NCBI RefSeq assembly: GCF_008973715.1
Contig: NZ_WBOL01000001.1
Location: forward strand, 1-64,000
DNA: 64,000 nucleotides
Reading direction: 5' to 3'
Source of the DNA: Nitrincola schmidtii
GTDB lineage: Bacteria; Pseudomonadota; Gammaproteobacteria; Pseudomonadales; Balneatricaceae
Part shown: piece after piece, positions 35,482-43,974 of the stretch
Numbering within the stretch: position 1 is the first letter of the stretch
How the letters are laid out: each line of letters starts with the position of its first letter
Notes under the pieces: model-generated
Database searches by the model: none
Told to the model about the DNA's origin: nothing
Seen by the model: the letters and a program-made list of their open reading frames with translations, nothing else
Position numbers and translations under genes: made by a program

Positions 35482-36468
35482 TTATTTGTACTCAATCAAC
35501 GTTGAGCGTTTCTGTAACATCTTATCCTTTAACCACTTGAGTACACCCATTGCTTCTGCAAACTTGGCCATCACCATAAAAAATCCATACTTGACTGACT
35601 GTTTTGCTGACATGGTACTCAGTGATTTAGCGGTGATCTTGACCCATAGCAACAAAATTAGAAGTGGTGGCAAGACTATTAAACTTGTCATTTGAGTGAG
35701 AACACCAAATATAAAAACTAAGGGTAATATAATCCCCCAAAACACAGGACGAAGTGTTTCTCTTACCCAAATTTTCTGATCGGCCTTACGATACATCCAA
35801 CTGACATAGGCAAAAGCAAATCCACCTCTGCTTACACGTTTCCACCATTGAGAAAACTTCGTAATGGCTGCATCATGCAATGTCATTTCTTCATTTAAAC
35901 GGTAGATCTTCCAGCCCCTCATTCGTAAACGGTGACACATTTCAGGCTCTTCACCTGCTATCAGCGCAGGATTATAGGCATTCACTTCTTTTAAGACTGA
36001 AACTCTCATCATTGCATCGCCACCGCAGGCCGATGTTTCACCGATGGGCGTATCCCATTCCAAGTCACAAAGCGCATTATAGGTAGTACTTTCTGGAAAG
36101 CGTTCTCGTCTCCTTCCGCAAACGATTACAACGTCACAGTGTTCTGATAAAAAGGCAAATGCGGCTTGGGGCCAAGAATGTACTAATTCACAATCACCAT
36201 CGATGAACTGAACGTATTCCAACGAGGGCAATTCTTCTAGTAGACAGGTTAAACCGGTGTTTCGTGCTCTTGCAGCAGTAAAGGGTTGCTGCATATCAAG
36301 CCGCACCACTTTTGCACCTGCAGTTTCAGCATTTTTAACACTGTTATCTGAAGAGCCTGAGTCCACATAGACAACTAGGGCAAACTGATCACGAACAGAA
36401 GCAAGACAACGCACTAAACGTTCGCCTTCGTTACGTCCGATAATGACACAGCCAGCATTACTCAACAT
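35482..36468 (-). CDS. Glycosyltransferase family 2
   Basis: An inverting GT-A enzyme: VIIGRNEGERLVRCLAS at the N-terminus, VYVDSGSSDNSV, ARNTGL and the metal-binding FIDGDCELVH. GEEPEMCHRLRMRGWKIY follows, then two C-terminal hydrophobic helices (about 230-290). ATG 36468 was preferred over a TTG at 36480 that overlaps the acetyltransferase gene further. Its likely role is adding one sugar to the repeat unit. Confidence 0.87.
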   Translation of the reverse strand: MLSNAGCVIIGRNEGERLVRCLASVRDQFALVVYVDSGSSDNSVKNAETAGAKVVRLDMQQPFTAARARNTGLTCLLEELPSLEYVQFIDGDCELVHSWPQAAFAFLSEHCDVVIVCGRRRERFPESTTYNALCDLEWDTPIGETSACGGDAMMRVSVLKEVNAYNPALIAGEEPEMCHRLRMRGWKIYRLNEEMTLHDAAITKFSQWWKRVSRGGFAFAYVSWMYRKADQKIWVRETLRPVFWGIILPLVFIFGVLTQMTSLIVLPPLLILLLWVKITAKSLSTMSAKQSVKYGFFMVMAKFAEAMGVLKWLKDKMLQKRSTLIEYK

Positions 36469-37060
36469 GATTAACACCAAGTTGTTTTTCTACTGGTCGC
36501 TTGATTACTGTCGGTCGAGGCATTTTTACAATTGAATTCGATGGTACGTCAAAACTGACTACGCTATTGGCACCAATCATCACATCATCACCTATAGTAA
36601 TGTTGCCAACAATGACTGCACCTGCGCCAATATTGACTCTTGAGCCAATGATCGGTTTGGCTGCTAAGTCAGATTCTGATCTTATTCCCATGGTGGTATT
36701 TTGACGTATAACAACATCATCACCGATGGAACGGGCACCCACAATAATGCCTCCAAAATGATCAATGCGAACACGTCTGCCGAGTTTAACGACATAATCT
36801 AATTTAATGCCACCAAACCATTGGCAAAATATTCGCCAAATACGATAGATAATCGTTAAGGGTGCTCTAAGTATTTTTGAGCGAACAGACATGCGCCAGT
36901 TACCAAAACGATGACAAAACACAGCCCAAAATCCCTGACTAAACCAATCACAACCGTGTGTATTAAAGTCCTCTTTAACTAGGTTCCAAAAGCTAATACC
37001 TTCTGGATTAGCATTGGTTTCACCTTTGGGCAAAGGTGGGGCTTTTTGATACTCAGTCAT
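36458..37060 (-). CDS. Hexapeptide-repeat (serine acetyltransferase-like) acetyltransferase
   Basis: A 200-residue CysE-like acetyltransferase. ATG 37060 (MTEYQKAPPLPKG) has GGGGAAGAG before it. After a helical part (about 25-90), the beta-helix begins with LGRRVRIDHFGGIIVGARSI and continues DDVVIRQNTTMGIRS, RVNIGAGAVIVGNITIGDDVMIGANSVV. The His in RIDHFGG matches the family's active region. It most likely modifies a polymer sugar rather than serine, given its place between two GT2 genes with overlaps of eight and eleven bases. Confidence 0.8.
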   Translation of the reverse strand: MTEYQKAPPLPKGETNANPEGISFWNLVKEDFNTHGCDWFSQGFWAVFCHRFGNWRMSVRSKILRAPLTIIYRIWRIFCQWFGGIKLDYVVKLGRRVRIDHFGGIIVGARSIGDDVVIRQNTTMGIRSESDLAAKPIIGSRVNIGAGAVIVGNITIGDDVMIGANSVVSFDVPSNSIVKMPRPTVIKRPVEKQLGVNHVE

Positions 37061-38024
37061 TACTCTTCCCCAACAATCCATATTTAAAGAATCGATTTAT
37101 CGAGTGGCCATCTTTTGGTTTACGATGTTTAATAACCACTGATAAAAGATTATTAATCACACGGCCTTTAATCCATGCAATCGCACAACAAGTTGCATAT
37201 AAAGAAGAGAAGTTTTTAAAATAAAAGCGATGCCATGAATTGTACCAATAGACAGGCATGGGTTTATTTTCTGTTTTACTGCCAACAATTTGCGTCGATA
37301 CGCCAGCAATATGAACTATTTTTGAAGTTGGCACAGAAAGAATCTTTACTCCAAGATTTTTTGCATGCCGCATATAATCAACTTCTTCATAGTACAGAAA
37401 ATAAGCCTCATCCATGAATCCTATTTGATTAAATACTGCTCGACTAAAGAAAAACCCTGCCCCACTCACCCAATCACATTCAAAGGTTGAGGTGTTTAAC
37501 GGCATGGATACCACTGATTTAGGAAATAGTCTATCTACGATACCGAGATGAACACCACGCTGAAACTCCGAAATGATACTGGGGAAACGGAAAGCTGAAG
37601 TTCTTGCCTCTAGCGCTTCATTATGAAGCGTTGATCCTAAAAGACAGTTATCACCATTTCTTTTAGACTCTTGTACTAGCTGGTCAATTGCATTGGGTAA
37701 AGTATAAGCATCAGGGTTTAGTAAATAAAAGTAATCCAATTCAAAACCAGAATCTAAAGCGGCTTTCATTCCAACATTATTCCCATATGCAAAGCCACCG
37801 TTCTTTTCTGCTTGAATCAGGGTAACGATACTGGATAAACGCGCGGTATCTATTTTATGCGTTAAAACATCAAATGAGTTGTCGGTAGATTGGTTATCTA
37901 CAATAAAAACATGGAGCTGAATACCCTCTCCGGCAGAGTCAATAATGCGCCGCAAATTACCGGACAGTAACTCACCTGCATTGTAATTGACGATGATCAC
38001 CGCCACTTTTTTTACTGCATCCAT
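37053..38024 (-). CDS. Glycosyltransferase family 2 (rhamnosyltransferase-like)
   Basis: A 323-residue GT-A enzyme with VAVIIVNYNAGELLSGNLR, VDNQSTDNS, GGFAYGNNVGMKAAL, LLNPDAYTL (metal site) and WVSGAGFFFSRAVFNQIGFMDEAYFLYYEEVDYM (seen as GAGFFF...GFMDEAYF...EEVDY). The NPD and EEVD blocks are common in rhamnosyltransferases, which fits the rhamnose genes in the same transcript, though the donor is not proved. Its 3' end overlaps the acetyltransferase gene. Confidence 0.88.
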   Translation of the reverse strand: MDAVKKVAVIIVNYNAGELLSGNLRRIIDSAGEGIQLHVFIVDNQSTDNSFDVLTHKIDTARLSSIVTLIQAEKNGGFAYGNNVGMKAALDSGFELDYFYLLNPDAYTLPNAIDQLVQESKRNGDNCLLGSTLHNEALEARTSAFRFPSIISEFQRGVHLGIVDRLFPKSVVSMPLNTSTFECDWVSGAGFFFSRAVFNQIGFMDEAYFLYYEEVDYMRHAKNLGVKILSVPTSKIVHIAGVSTQIVGSKTENKPMPVYWYNSWHRFYFKNFSSLYATCCAIAWIKGRVINNLLSVVIKHRKPKDGHSINRFFKYGLLGKSND

Positions 38025-38050
38025 GATACTTCTTCCCTTTACTGCTTGGT

Positions 38051-38950
38051 TTACACGTCGTTGGTTAACTCAAGTTTATACTCAGTTGCCAACCATTGTT
38101 TTACACGCCCTACTTCTTGTGTAATCGACTTGGTGCGTCGAATGACAGCGGTAGTGCTGCGATCATCAATCATTTCTAACACCAACGGTGCATCTACAAT
38201 GGGCTGTTCGTCTGCAAAGGCATAGACCAGTGACATATCACACAAGGTGTTGATTCGACGAGGCACCCCTTCGGCGTAACAGAAAATGACACCCATGGCA
38301 CTTTCCGTGAAGAGTTCATGATCGCAACCTGCCGTTGTCACACGATGACGGATATAAGCTTGCGTGTCTTCAAAGTCCATAGGGCGAAGATTAAACTCAA
38401 CACCTATACGCTGTGCAAACTGGGTTAATTCAGGCTGATTCAGCTTTTCAATTAACTCTGGCTGCCCAATCAGCATCATTTGCAGGAACACATCGCCAGC
38501 GATATTGATATTTGAGATCAAACGTAATTCTTCGAGTATTTCGGTAGAAAGGTTTTGTGCTTCATCAATAATCAGCATCACCTGCTTGCCGTTACTATAT
38601 TGCTCCATCACAAATTCAGTAAAGGCTCTTAAACGCGCAGCGTTATCAGGGAAATTATTGGGTATTTCAAACGCATCCAATACCCAACTCATCAGGTCAC
38701 CAAAAGCAGAATGAGTATTGTTAATCACGCCAATCACATGATCTTCATCCATTTGCTGCAGCATGTGATACACCAGTGTGGTTTTACCCGCACCTATGTC
38801 ACCCGTTATCACCGTAAACCCAGCATGACTCATCAAACCGTATTCAAGCATGGTCTGACCACGGGCATGGTTTTTACTCAAGTATAAATAGGCCGGATCG
38901 GGTGTCAGGCTAAACGGCTTTTCTTTTAAACCAAAAAACGCTGTATACAT
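38051..38950 (-). CDS. ExeA-like AAA ATPase of exosortase/EPS systems
   Basis: A 299-residue ATPase resembling ExeA/GspA and the ATPase regularly found in XrtA/PEP-CTERM polysaccharide clusters. It starts with the family mark MYTAFFGLKEKPFSLTPDPAYLYLS; the Walker A is GDIGAGKTTLV (about 50-60) and the Walker B VMLIIDEAQNLS (about 126-137), followed by QMMLIGQPEL and the arginine-bearing QRIGVEFNLRPM. Unlike full ExeA it has no peptidoglycan-binding tail. It probably acts with the neighbouring BY-kinase-like and Wzz-like proteins in polymer export or its control, but its exact role is not known. Confidence 0.87.
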   Translation of the reverse strand: MYTAFFGLKEKPFSLTPDPAYLYLSKNHARGQTMLEYGLMSHAGFTVITGDIGAGKTTLVYHMLQQMDEDHVIGVINNTHSAFGDLMSWVLDAFEIPNNFPDNAARLRAFTEFVMEQYSNGKQVMLIIDEAQNLSTEILEELRLISNINIAGDVFLQMMLIGQPELIEKLNQPELTQFAQRIGVEFNLRPMDFEDTQAYIRHRVTTAGCDHELFTESAMGVIFCYAEGVPRRINTLCDMSLVYAFADEQPIVDAPLVLEMIDDRSTTAVIRRTKSITQEVGRVKQWLATEYKLELTNDV

Positions 38951-38956
38951 GCCGTT

Positions 38957-39748
38957 CTATTCCTGTGCCGTATCAATGACTTTATCAGTCGACTTGTTCA
39001 ATACACTACCCAAAACATTAGTGATAGAGATCAGGTCACGAGCTCGTTCGATCTCTTCACGGTTGTTTTGCCCTTCAGTGATTACCAGCAAGGCAGCATC
39101 CATATCACCCAATACACTTAAGGCATCATCCGTTGGAAGCACTGCAGGCAAATCATAAATCACGATACGAGATTTATAGCGCTTTTTGGTTTCGCGGATA
39201 AACGCTTTCATTCGTGGACTGGATAGCAGCTCAGAAGAGTTACCTTCAGCAATACCACCCGGAACGATGACTAAGCGTTCGATCCCCGGATTAACCATTA
39301 ACTCACTGGGTTCTGCTTTACCTTTTAGGTAGTCATAAATAGTTTTTTCAGGCGTCATGCCAAAATTTTTCGCCACGCTAGGATTACGTAAGTTCAGATC
39401 CACAAGCAGGACGGTTTGGTTGACTTCCATCGCTAGTGCAACCGCCAGGTTACAGGCAATTAAGCTTTTACCGCCTTCATCGGAGGGTGATGTAATGGCC
39501 AGTGTATTCCATTTATTGGTGCGCATCTTTTGAATGATTTTGGTGCGCAGTGTGCGAAAAATTTGCGCCCGTGGATCATTATGAAAAGAAGCGATAATAC
39601 GATTTTTTTCCAACACATTTTTTGGCAGCTCTACCACACGCGTTTGCGAGTAGCTGATCATTTCTAATGGCGAAATATGCGCAGTATTACCGCGAACTTC
39701 TGCACGTTTTTCTTTCGCTTTTTCTAAGGCTTTCTGAAGTCGAAACAT
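38957..39748 (-). CDS. CpsD/BY-kinase-like ATPase of the exosortase-associated type
   Basis: Cytoplasmic P-loop protein of the bacterial tyrosine kinase family, working with the Wzz-like protein encoded just before it. It has EQ-like lead NDPRAQIFRTLRTKI, Walker A TSPSDEGGKSLIACNLAVAL (about 85-104), Walker A' LLVDLNLRNPS and Walker B IVIYDLPAVLPTDDAL. Differences from standard members are the Walker A reading DEGGKS rather than GEGKS, LNLR in place of ADLR, and a C-terminus (DKVIDTAQE) with no tyrosine cluster. It may therefore serve more as an ATPase partner than as an autokinase. 263 residues, six bases from the ExeA-like gene. Confidence 0.85.
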   Translation of the reverse strand: MFRLQKALEKAKEKRAEVRGNTAHISPLEMISYSQTRVVELPKNVLEKNRIIASFHNDPRAQIFRTLRTKIIQKMRTNKWNTLAITSPSDEGGKSLIACNLAVALAMEVNQTVLLVDLNLRNPSVAKNFGMTPEKTIYDYLKGKAEPSELMVNPGIERLVIVPGGIAEGNSSELLSSPRMKAFIRETKKRYKSRIVIYDLPAVLPTDDALSVLGDMDAALLVITEGQNNREEIERARDLISITNVLGSVLNKSTDKVIDTAQE

Positions 39749-39775
39749 CCTGGTTCTCTCAAATACTGTCGTGGT

Positions 39776-41368
39776 TTACATCAGATTAATTCGGCCCATA
39801 ACCTTGAACCACAGAATATCTAGGCTCATGAATAGGAAATGAACGGCTGCCACGCCCGCTAAGACAACAAGTATACCGACACCAATTGCGCCGATAATGC
39901 GTGCCTTTTGCAGTTTATAATCTGTTGGATTCATAATGACGGGAACACTGATGAGTGGGTCTGCTCCCATGATCTCTGCGATTGTTTTTCTACCGCGAAC
40001 ACCACCATCTAGCATCTCAGCCAGAATCATTAAACCAACACCCGCACCAAACGAAAGGATTAACCCCATCGCCATAATCTTTTTACGGTTTGGTTTAACC
40101 GGTTCTGAAGGGGTCTGTGGTGGCTCTAATAGGGTAAAACTTTCTGCTTTATTTTCTGATTCAAGGTTTTGTGCTATTTCTGCTTGCAACTCATTGCCGC
40201 GTAGTTCGTTATATTTACGCAATTCGCTTTCATAATCACGTGTTAGATCATCATAACCACGCTGTACTTGCGGAGTTTGCGAAACACGCTCACGATAAAT
40301 GGCAATTTCTTCCTCAACACGTTCGCGCTGTGTTTCTAAACGGGCTAAATCACGCTGCAAGGTTTCAATTTGCAAATTGATTTGACGGTACTGAGGGTTT
40401 TGCATGCCAGCCGCAGCAGAGCCACCGCCACTCGTTCCAACCGTGCTTTCTAGCTGTTGAATTTCACGTCTTAGTCTAACGACATCGGGATGTGAATCAG
40501 AGTAACGATTAGCAGCTTGTGACAGCTCTTCCTGAAGTAACGACAGACGTTGGGCAGGCGTTAGAGGTTGATTACCCTGAACTGGCGCAGCTAAAAAAGC
40601 TGGCGTGCCAGATAACTCTATGCGAAGCACTTGCAACTGATCAGAAATCTGAGCCTGCTGGTTTTGGATACTCAGTAAACGCTCTTCACCTCGCTCGATC
40701 ATCGAAAGATTGAAATTTAACATTTCAGGTAAGCTATCGCTGAACTCTGTTCTGAACTGTGCAATACGATCTTCCAATACCTGTACACGCATGCGCATAC
40801 GATTGGCTTCTTCACGCAAGAAGTTGGTCGTTTCAGCAGCACGGTCTGTTCGGACACGTACATTTTCACTTAGGAAGGTGGTGACCAAATCATTAGCGAC
40901 AGCTTGAGCTTTAACTGGATCTGGGTCGAAAAAGGCTACGGTAAAGGCAATGTTAGCGGTTGTAGCACGACCTGAACGAGGGTCTAATACACGAGCATTG
41001 ACCATATCAACAGAAACGTTGCTTCGAAACTCTTGCGCTAACTGTGATGGAGAAGCACGCTGACGTAACTCTGGATAGAGATCATGTTTTTGAATCGCTT
41101 CTTGAATTAACGCTGTGGTTAATACCCGCTGACGAATGACTTGGATTTGCTGTTCAGCAAAACTGGTGACTGTCGAACGAACTAGATCTGCCGGAATTTC
41201 CTGTGTCTCGATTAAAATAACGCCTTGTGAGCGATAAATGGGTGGTAGTGACATAGCGATAGCGATAGCTATGAATGCCAAAACCGGAACGGTTAGGATG
41301 AAGTAGTATTTACGTCGCCGAATTATATCCAGATAATCCGAGAGGCCTTTTTCATTTTCGTCTTGCAC
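39776..41368 (-). CDS. Wzz-type chain-length determinant / polysaccharide co-polymerase
   Basis: An inner-membrane protein with the Wzz layout: helix near 22-43 (YYFILTVPVLAFIAIAIAM), a long periplasmic part with coiled coil (about 180-410), and helices near 425-450 and 490-520 with the Pro-rich LLEPPQTPSEPVKPNRKK that precedes the second membrane segment in this family. The 530 residues and an extra C-terminal helix match the PEP-CTERM-system chain-length proteins. It lacks a fused kinase; that is supplied by the next gene. It starts with GTG 41368. Confidence 0.88.
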   Translation of the reverse strand: MQDENEKGLSDYLDIIRRRKYYFILTVPVLAFIAIAIAMSLPPIYRSQGVILIETQEIPADLVRSTVTSFAEQQIQVIRQRVLTTALIQEAIQKHDLYPELRQRASPSQLAQEFRSNVSVDMVNARVLDPRSGRATTANIAFTVAFFDPDPVKAQAVANDLVTTFLSENVRVRTDRAAETTNFLREEANRMRMRVQVLEDRIAQFRTEFSDSLPEMLNFNLSMIERGEERLLSIQNQQAQISDQLQVLRIELSGTPAFLAAPVQGNQPLTPAQRLSLLQEELSQAANRYSDSHPDVVRLRREIQQLESTVGTSGGGSAAAGMQNPQYRQINLQIETLQRDLARLETQRERVEEEIAIYRERVSQTPQVQRGYDDLTRDYESELRKYNELRGNELQAEIAQNLESENKAESFTLLEPPQTPSEPVKPNRKKIMAMGLILSFGAGVGLMILAEMLDGGVRGRKTIAEIMGADPLISVPVIMNPTDYKLQKARIIGAIGVGILVVLAGVAAVHFLFMSLDILWFKVMGRINLM

Positions 41369-41398
41369 AGCGGGTCATCCTATTGACTTGTAAAGAAA

Positions 41399-42526
41399 TT
41401 AAAACTTATACACCAGGTTTAGGCGGTAGATACTACCATCAATACTACTGTCTTCCGTAGAGCGTTTTTGCCAGCGGTATTCGTATCGTGCATTCATCGA
41501 TAGATCACGCGTAAATTCACGCGTGTAGGTTGGTGCTAACGAGAAGTAGTCGCGCGAACCATTATCATCAGACGATTGTAACCAGCTGGCATTCACTGCC
41601 ATTCTACTAAGATCACTTAACGAGCGACTAAAACCTAAGTTTAAACGATCTTGTTCACGGACTGCACCATCACTTGAAGGTACTAAGTCACGGGTATAAG
41701 AGGCAGAATAGTTGTTCAGCAGGGCTTCGTGATTCCATTGTAAAGTTACCGATGTACCTGTTTGATTACTGGTATTGGCAACTCTTTCCAGACTGGTTTG
41801 TGTCTTTTGATGCGTAACCCCTAACAACAGGGTTAATGAGGTCCTTTCGGTCCAATCATAGCTAACACCTGTATTCACTCGCCAAATGTCAGATCGAGTA
41901 TCGTTTTGCAACTGACCTTCAGATTCAAAACGTGTATAACCCAGATTCGCCCGCAATGAAACTCGCTCATTCAGATTGTGCGACCACCCACTATTTAGGC
42001 TGTAGCTTTGGTTGTCATTAGACGTTGTATCACCGCTGTAGGTTCGGTCCGTGTAATTGAAGGACAGTGAGACCGTATCACGCTCGGACCATTGATATTG
42101 GTAACTTGGAGCTAACGTTAACGTGGAAACCTTACTTCGAGTAGTAAAATCGCCTAAATCATCAGCTGCTTCAGCACGCTGGTCTGCCTCTTGATAAGAG
42201 ATACCCAGATTGTAAGCCGATCTGATTCTTAGCCAGTTCTGCTGCCAACCTAAACGAGGATTACTGCGATCATACTCACTGAAGTCACTGTGACGCTGAA
42301 TATCTACAGCAGCTGTTAAGGTGCTAACGTATGTTGGCGTACGATAGTAACCGGTTAACTGTGGCGACAGGGTATATATGACCGAACTTTCCGCATTTTG
42401 ACGGAACAAGAAGTTATCATCATATGCAAGCGACTGTGACACAGCACCTTCAATACCGGTGTCCGCTGCGAGCGCCCACCCTGATAATGGCAGCAATATC
42501 ACTATGCCGCACCAAGTGTACTTCAT
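41399..42526 (-). CDS. Outer-membrane beta-barrel protein of exosortase/EPS loci
   Basis: A 375-residue exported protein, signal peptide MKYTWCGIVILLPLSGWALAA. The mature part is a run of amphipathic strands with aromatic girdles (SLSFNYTDRTYSG, LRANLGYTRFESEG, SMNARYEYRW), ending in RLNLVYKF with the terminal Phe needed for barrel insertion. Similar barrels accompany PEP-CTERM exopolysaccharide genes between the exporter and the Wzz gene, as here. It may help the polymer cross the outer membrane. Confidence 0.85.
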   Translation of the reverse strand: MKYTWCGIVILLPLSGWALAADTGIEGAVSQSLAYDDNFLFRQNAESSVIYTLSPQLTGYYRTPTYVSTLTAAVDIQRHSDFSEYDRSNPRLGWQQNWLRIRSAYNLGISYQEADQRAEAADDLGDFTTRSKVSTLTLAPSYQYQWSERDTVSLSFNYTDRTYSGDTTSNDNQSYSLNSGWSHNLNERVSLRANLGYTRFESEGQLQNDTRSDIWRVNTGVSYDWTERTSLTLLLGVTHQKTQTSLERVANTSNQTGTSVTLQWNHEALLNNYSASYTRDLVPSSDGAVREQDRLNLGFSRSLSDLSRMAVNASWLQSSDDNGSRDYFSLAPTYTREFTRDLSMNARYEYRWQKRSTEDSSIDGSIYRLNLVYKF

Positions 42527-42545
42527 CCTTAAAAGCCTATCTTAA

Positions 42546-43097
42546 TCAGGGTACGATAATAACATCGCCTGCACGCAGGGAGATGTTGGTATTTAAATCA
42601 CCGTTTCGCTCAATAGCCGGGTAGTCAACATTGATAACAGACTCTTTTGCACCTTCTTCACGAATCACCTTGATTCGAGCAGTTGATGCGAAAGGCGTAA
42701 AGCCACCAGCTAGTGCCAAGGCTTGTACCACCGAAAGATCACGAGACATCTGGATAGGTCCAGGTCTATTGACCTGCCCAAAGACAAACGCAACATTACC
42801 CGCCACTGACATTACACTGACGTTAACTTGTGGTTCAGTAATGTATTCTTTTAACTGTTCAGACAAATGGCTTTCCAGCGCTTGGGCACTTTTACCCGCT
42901 GCCATTACATGGCCGACCAGTGGGTAAGAAATTCGACCATCGGGAAGAACAACCAATTGGCGACTTAACTCTTCTTCGCGCCATACAGTAATTAAGAGCT
43001 CGTCACCTGGTTGTAAGTGATATGCGTCCTGTGCGAATGTGGAACTCATAGGTAAGGACAACAATAACGCCAAACCCATCAAAAGGTACTTCTGCAT
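42546..43097 (-). CDS. Wza-like polysaccharide export protein with SLBB domain
   Basis: A periplasmic/outer-membrane export protein of the polysaccharide export family. ATG 43097 (MQKYLLMGLALLLSLPMSSTFA) gives a signal peptide with AAGGAAAG before it; the longer frame to 43142 lacks these. The PES domain begins YHLQPGDELLITVWREEELS and VLPDGRISYPLVGHVMAAG; the SLBB region has VNVSVMSVAGNVAFVFGQVNRPG and VVQALALAGGF. At 183 residues it is much shorter than E. coli Wza, has no lipobox Cys and no C-terminal outer-membrane helix, like other PEP-CTERM-system exporters. It lies 20 bases before the barrel gene. Confidence 0.9.
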   Translation of the reverse strand: MQKYLLMGLALLLSLPMSSTFAQDAYHLQPGDELLITVWREEELSRQLVVLPDGRISYPLVGHVMAAGKSAQALESHLSEQLKEYITEPQVNVSVMSVAGNVAFVFGQVNRPGPIQMSRDLSVVQALALAGGFTPFASTARIKVIREEGAKESVINVDYPAIERNGDLNTNISLRAGDVIIVP

Positions 43098-43160
43098 AGA
43101 ATCTTTCCTTCTATTCATCATAGCTACGATACTTTGTAGCACTGCAAACCACTACAAATA

Positions 43161-43182
43161 AAAAGGGGCAATTGCCCCTTTT
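43161..43182 (-). terminator. Terminator of the internal VPLPA-CTERM gene
   Basis: AAAAGGGGC AATT GCCCCTTTT reads as a GC stem with T-tract in both directions; on the - strand it follows the VPLPA-CTERM gene by about 20 bases. It would separate or attenuate this gene from the export genes downstream. Confidence 0.85.
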
Positions 43183-43199
43183 ATTAGCACTTTGGATGC

Positions 43200-43709
43200 T
43201 TATGCAGCAACAGCCTGCACGTTCATTTTTTGTGAACGACGACGCATTGCCAAACCACCTAGCAACACAGAGCCGAACAACCATACTGCTGCTGGTAGTG
43301 GTACTTCAGAGACTTCAATAGGCACATTGAAGGTAGTTAGAAAGCCAAAACTTGTACCGACATCACCACTTAGTACAAGTGAGTATATGACAGAGCTAAC
43401 CATGGTTAGTGAGAAGCCTTGCGCGCTATTAGCTACAAAGGTTCCAGCAGAAAATGCTGGTGTACCACTGGTATCAGTGCCTTCAAACAGACTGTAAGAC
43501 CAGTCAGACAGAGAAGCAGTAAAACCAACAGAAGCAATACCAGTATCAATACCATTCAACTCAAGTTGGAAGGTACTTGTATTACCAGCTTGGTAATAGT
43601 CACCAGCACTTAATTGAATCGCGCCTGATACTGGAGTGATACTTACTGAAGCAGCACTCACTACGAATGATGCTAACATTAATACAGCACCCAAAATCAA
43701 TTTTTTCAT
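43200..43709 (-). CDS. Exported VPLPA-CTERM protein inside the EPS operon
   Basis: A 169-residue protein with signal peptide MKKLILGAVLMLASFVVSAA and the C-terminal signal EVPLPAAVWLFGSVLLGG, transmembrane stretch and AMRRRSQK. It is the most likely resident substrate of XrtD. The mature part (about 20-130) is Ser/Thr/Gly-rich and beta-like (FQLELNGIDTGIASVGF, WSYSLFEGTDTSG) and was not recognised. Signal, leader and terminator are near copies of those at 2691-3270. It stands between the initiating transferase gene and the exporter gene with its own terminator, so it is probably expressed at a different level from the operon. Confidence 0.85.
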   Translation of the reverse strand: MKKLILGAVLMLASFVVSAASVSITPVSGAIQLSAGDYYQAGNTSTFQLELNGIDTGIASVGFTASLSDWSYSLFEGTDTSGTPAFSAGTFVANSAQGFSLTMVSSVIYSLVLSGDVGTSFGFLTTFNVPIEVSEVPLPAAVWLFGSVLLGGLAMRRRSQKMNVQAVAA

Positions 43710-43792
43710 GTTGAATCCTCAACTTTTTAAACATCTTCAACTCATGAATTCACGGTAACTTGGCTAGGACTGCTACGCCAAAGATACCTCGT

Positions 43793-43806
43793 GACACATC
43801 CGTGTC
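43793..43806. promoter_or_regulatory. Short inverted repeat GACAC-ATCC-GTGTC
   Basis: Perfect 5-bp arms with a four-base spacer, about 85-95 bases upstream of the VPLPA-CTERM start at 43709. It could be a regulator site; nothing else supports it. Confidence 0.25.
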
Positions 43807-43929
43807 GTGTTCGATTATAAGTGATCAATAAACAACATGTAACCATGTATCAAGGTAAATTTTTGCATTGCAACATTTTTCAACATGAATTTTATAAATG
43901 AAGAAGACTCGAGAAAAAACAAACACTTC

Positions 43930-43945
43930 ATATAAACGTTTATAT
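43930..43945. promoter_or_regulatory. Perfect 16-bp palindrome ATATAAACGTTTATAT
   Basis: A fully symmetric sequence in the gap between the sugar transferase gene and the VPLPA-CTERM gene. Sixteen symmetric bases in one block are unlikely by chance in such a short gap, and it may be a dimeric regulator site or a minor terminator stem. Confidence 0.35.
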
Positions 43946-43974
43946 TCTCGACAACTCAGATCACAAACAACTGA

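Noticed and set aside
42546-43142. Longer start for the Wza-like gene at 43142
   Set aside because: It would put 15 charged residues before a clear signal peptide; the AAGGAAAG site points to 43097.
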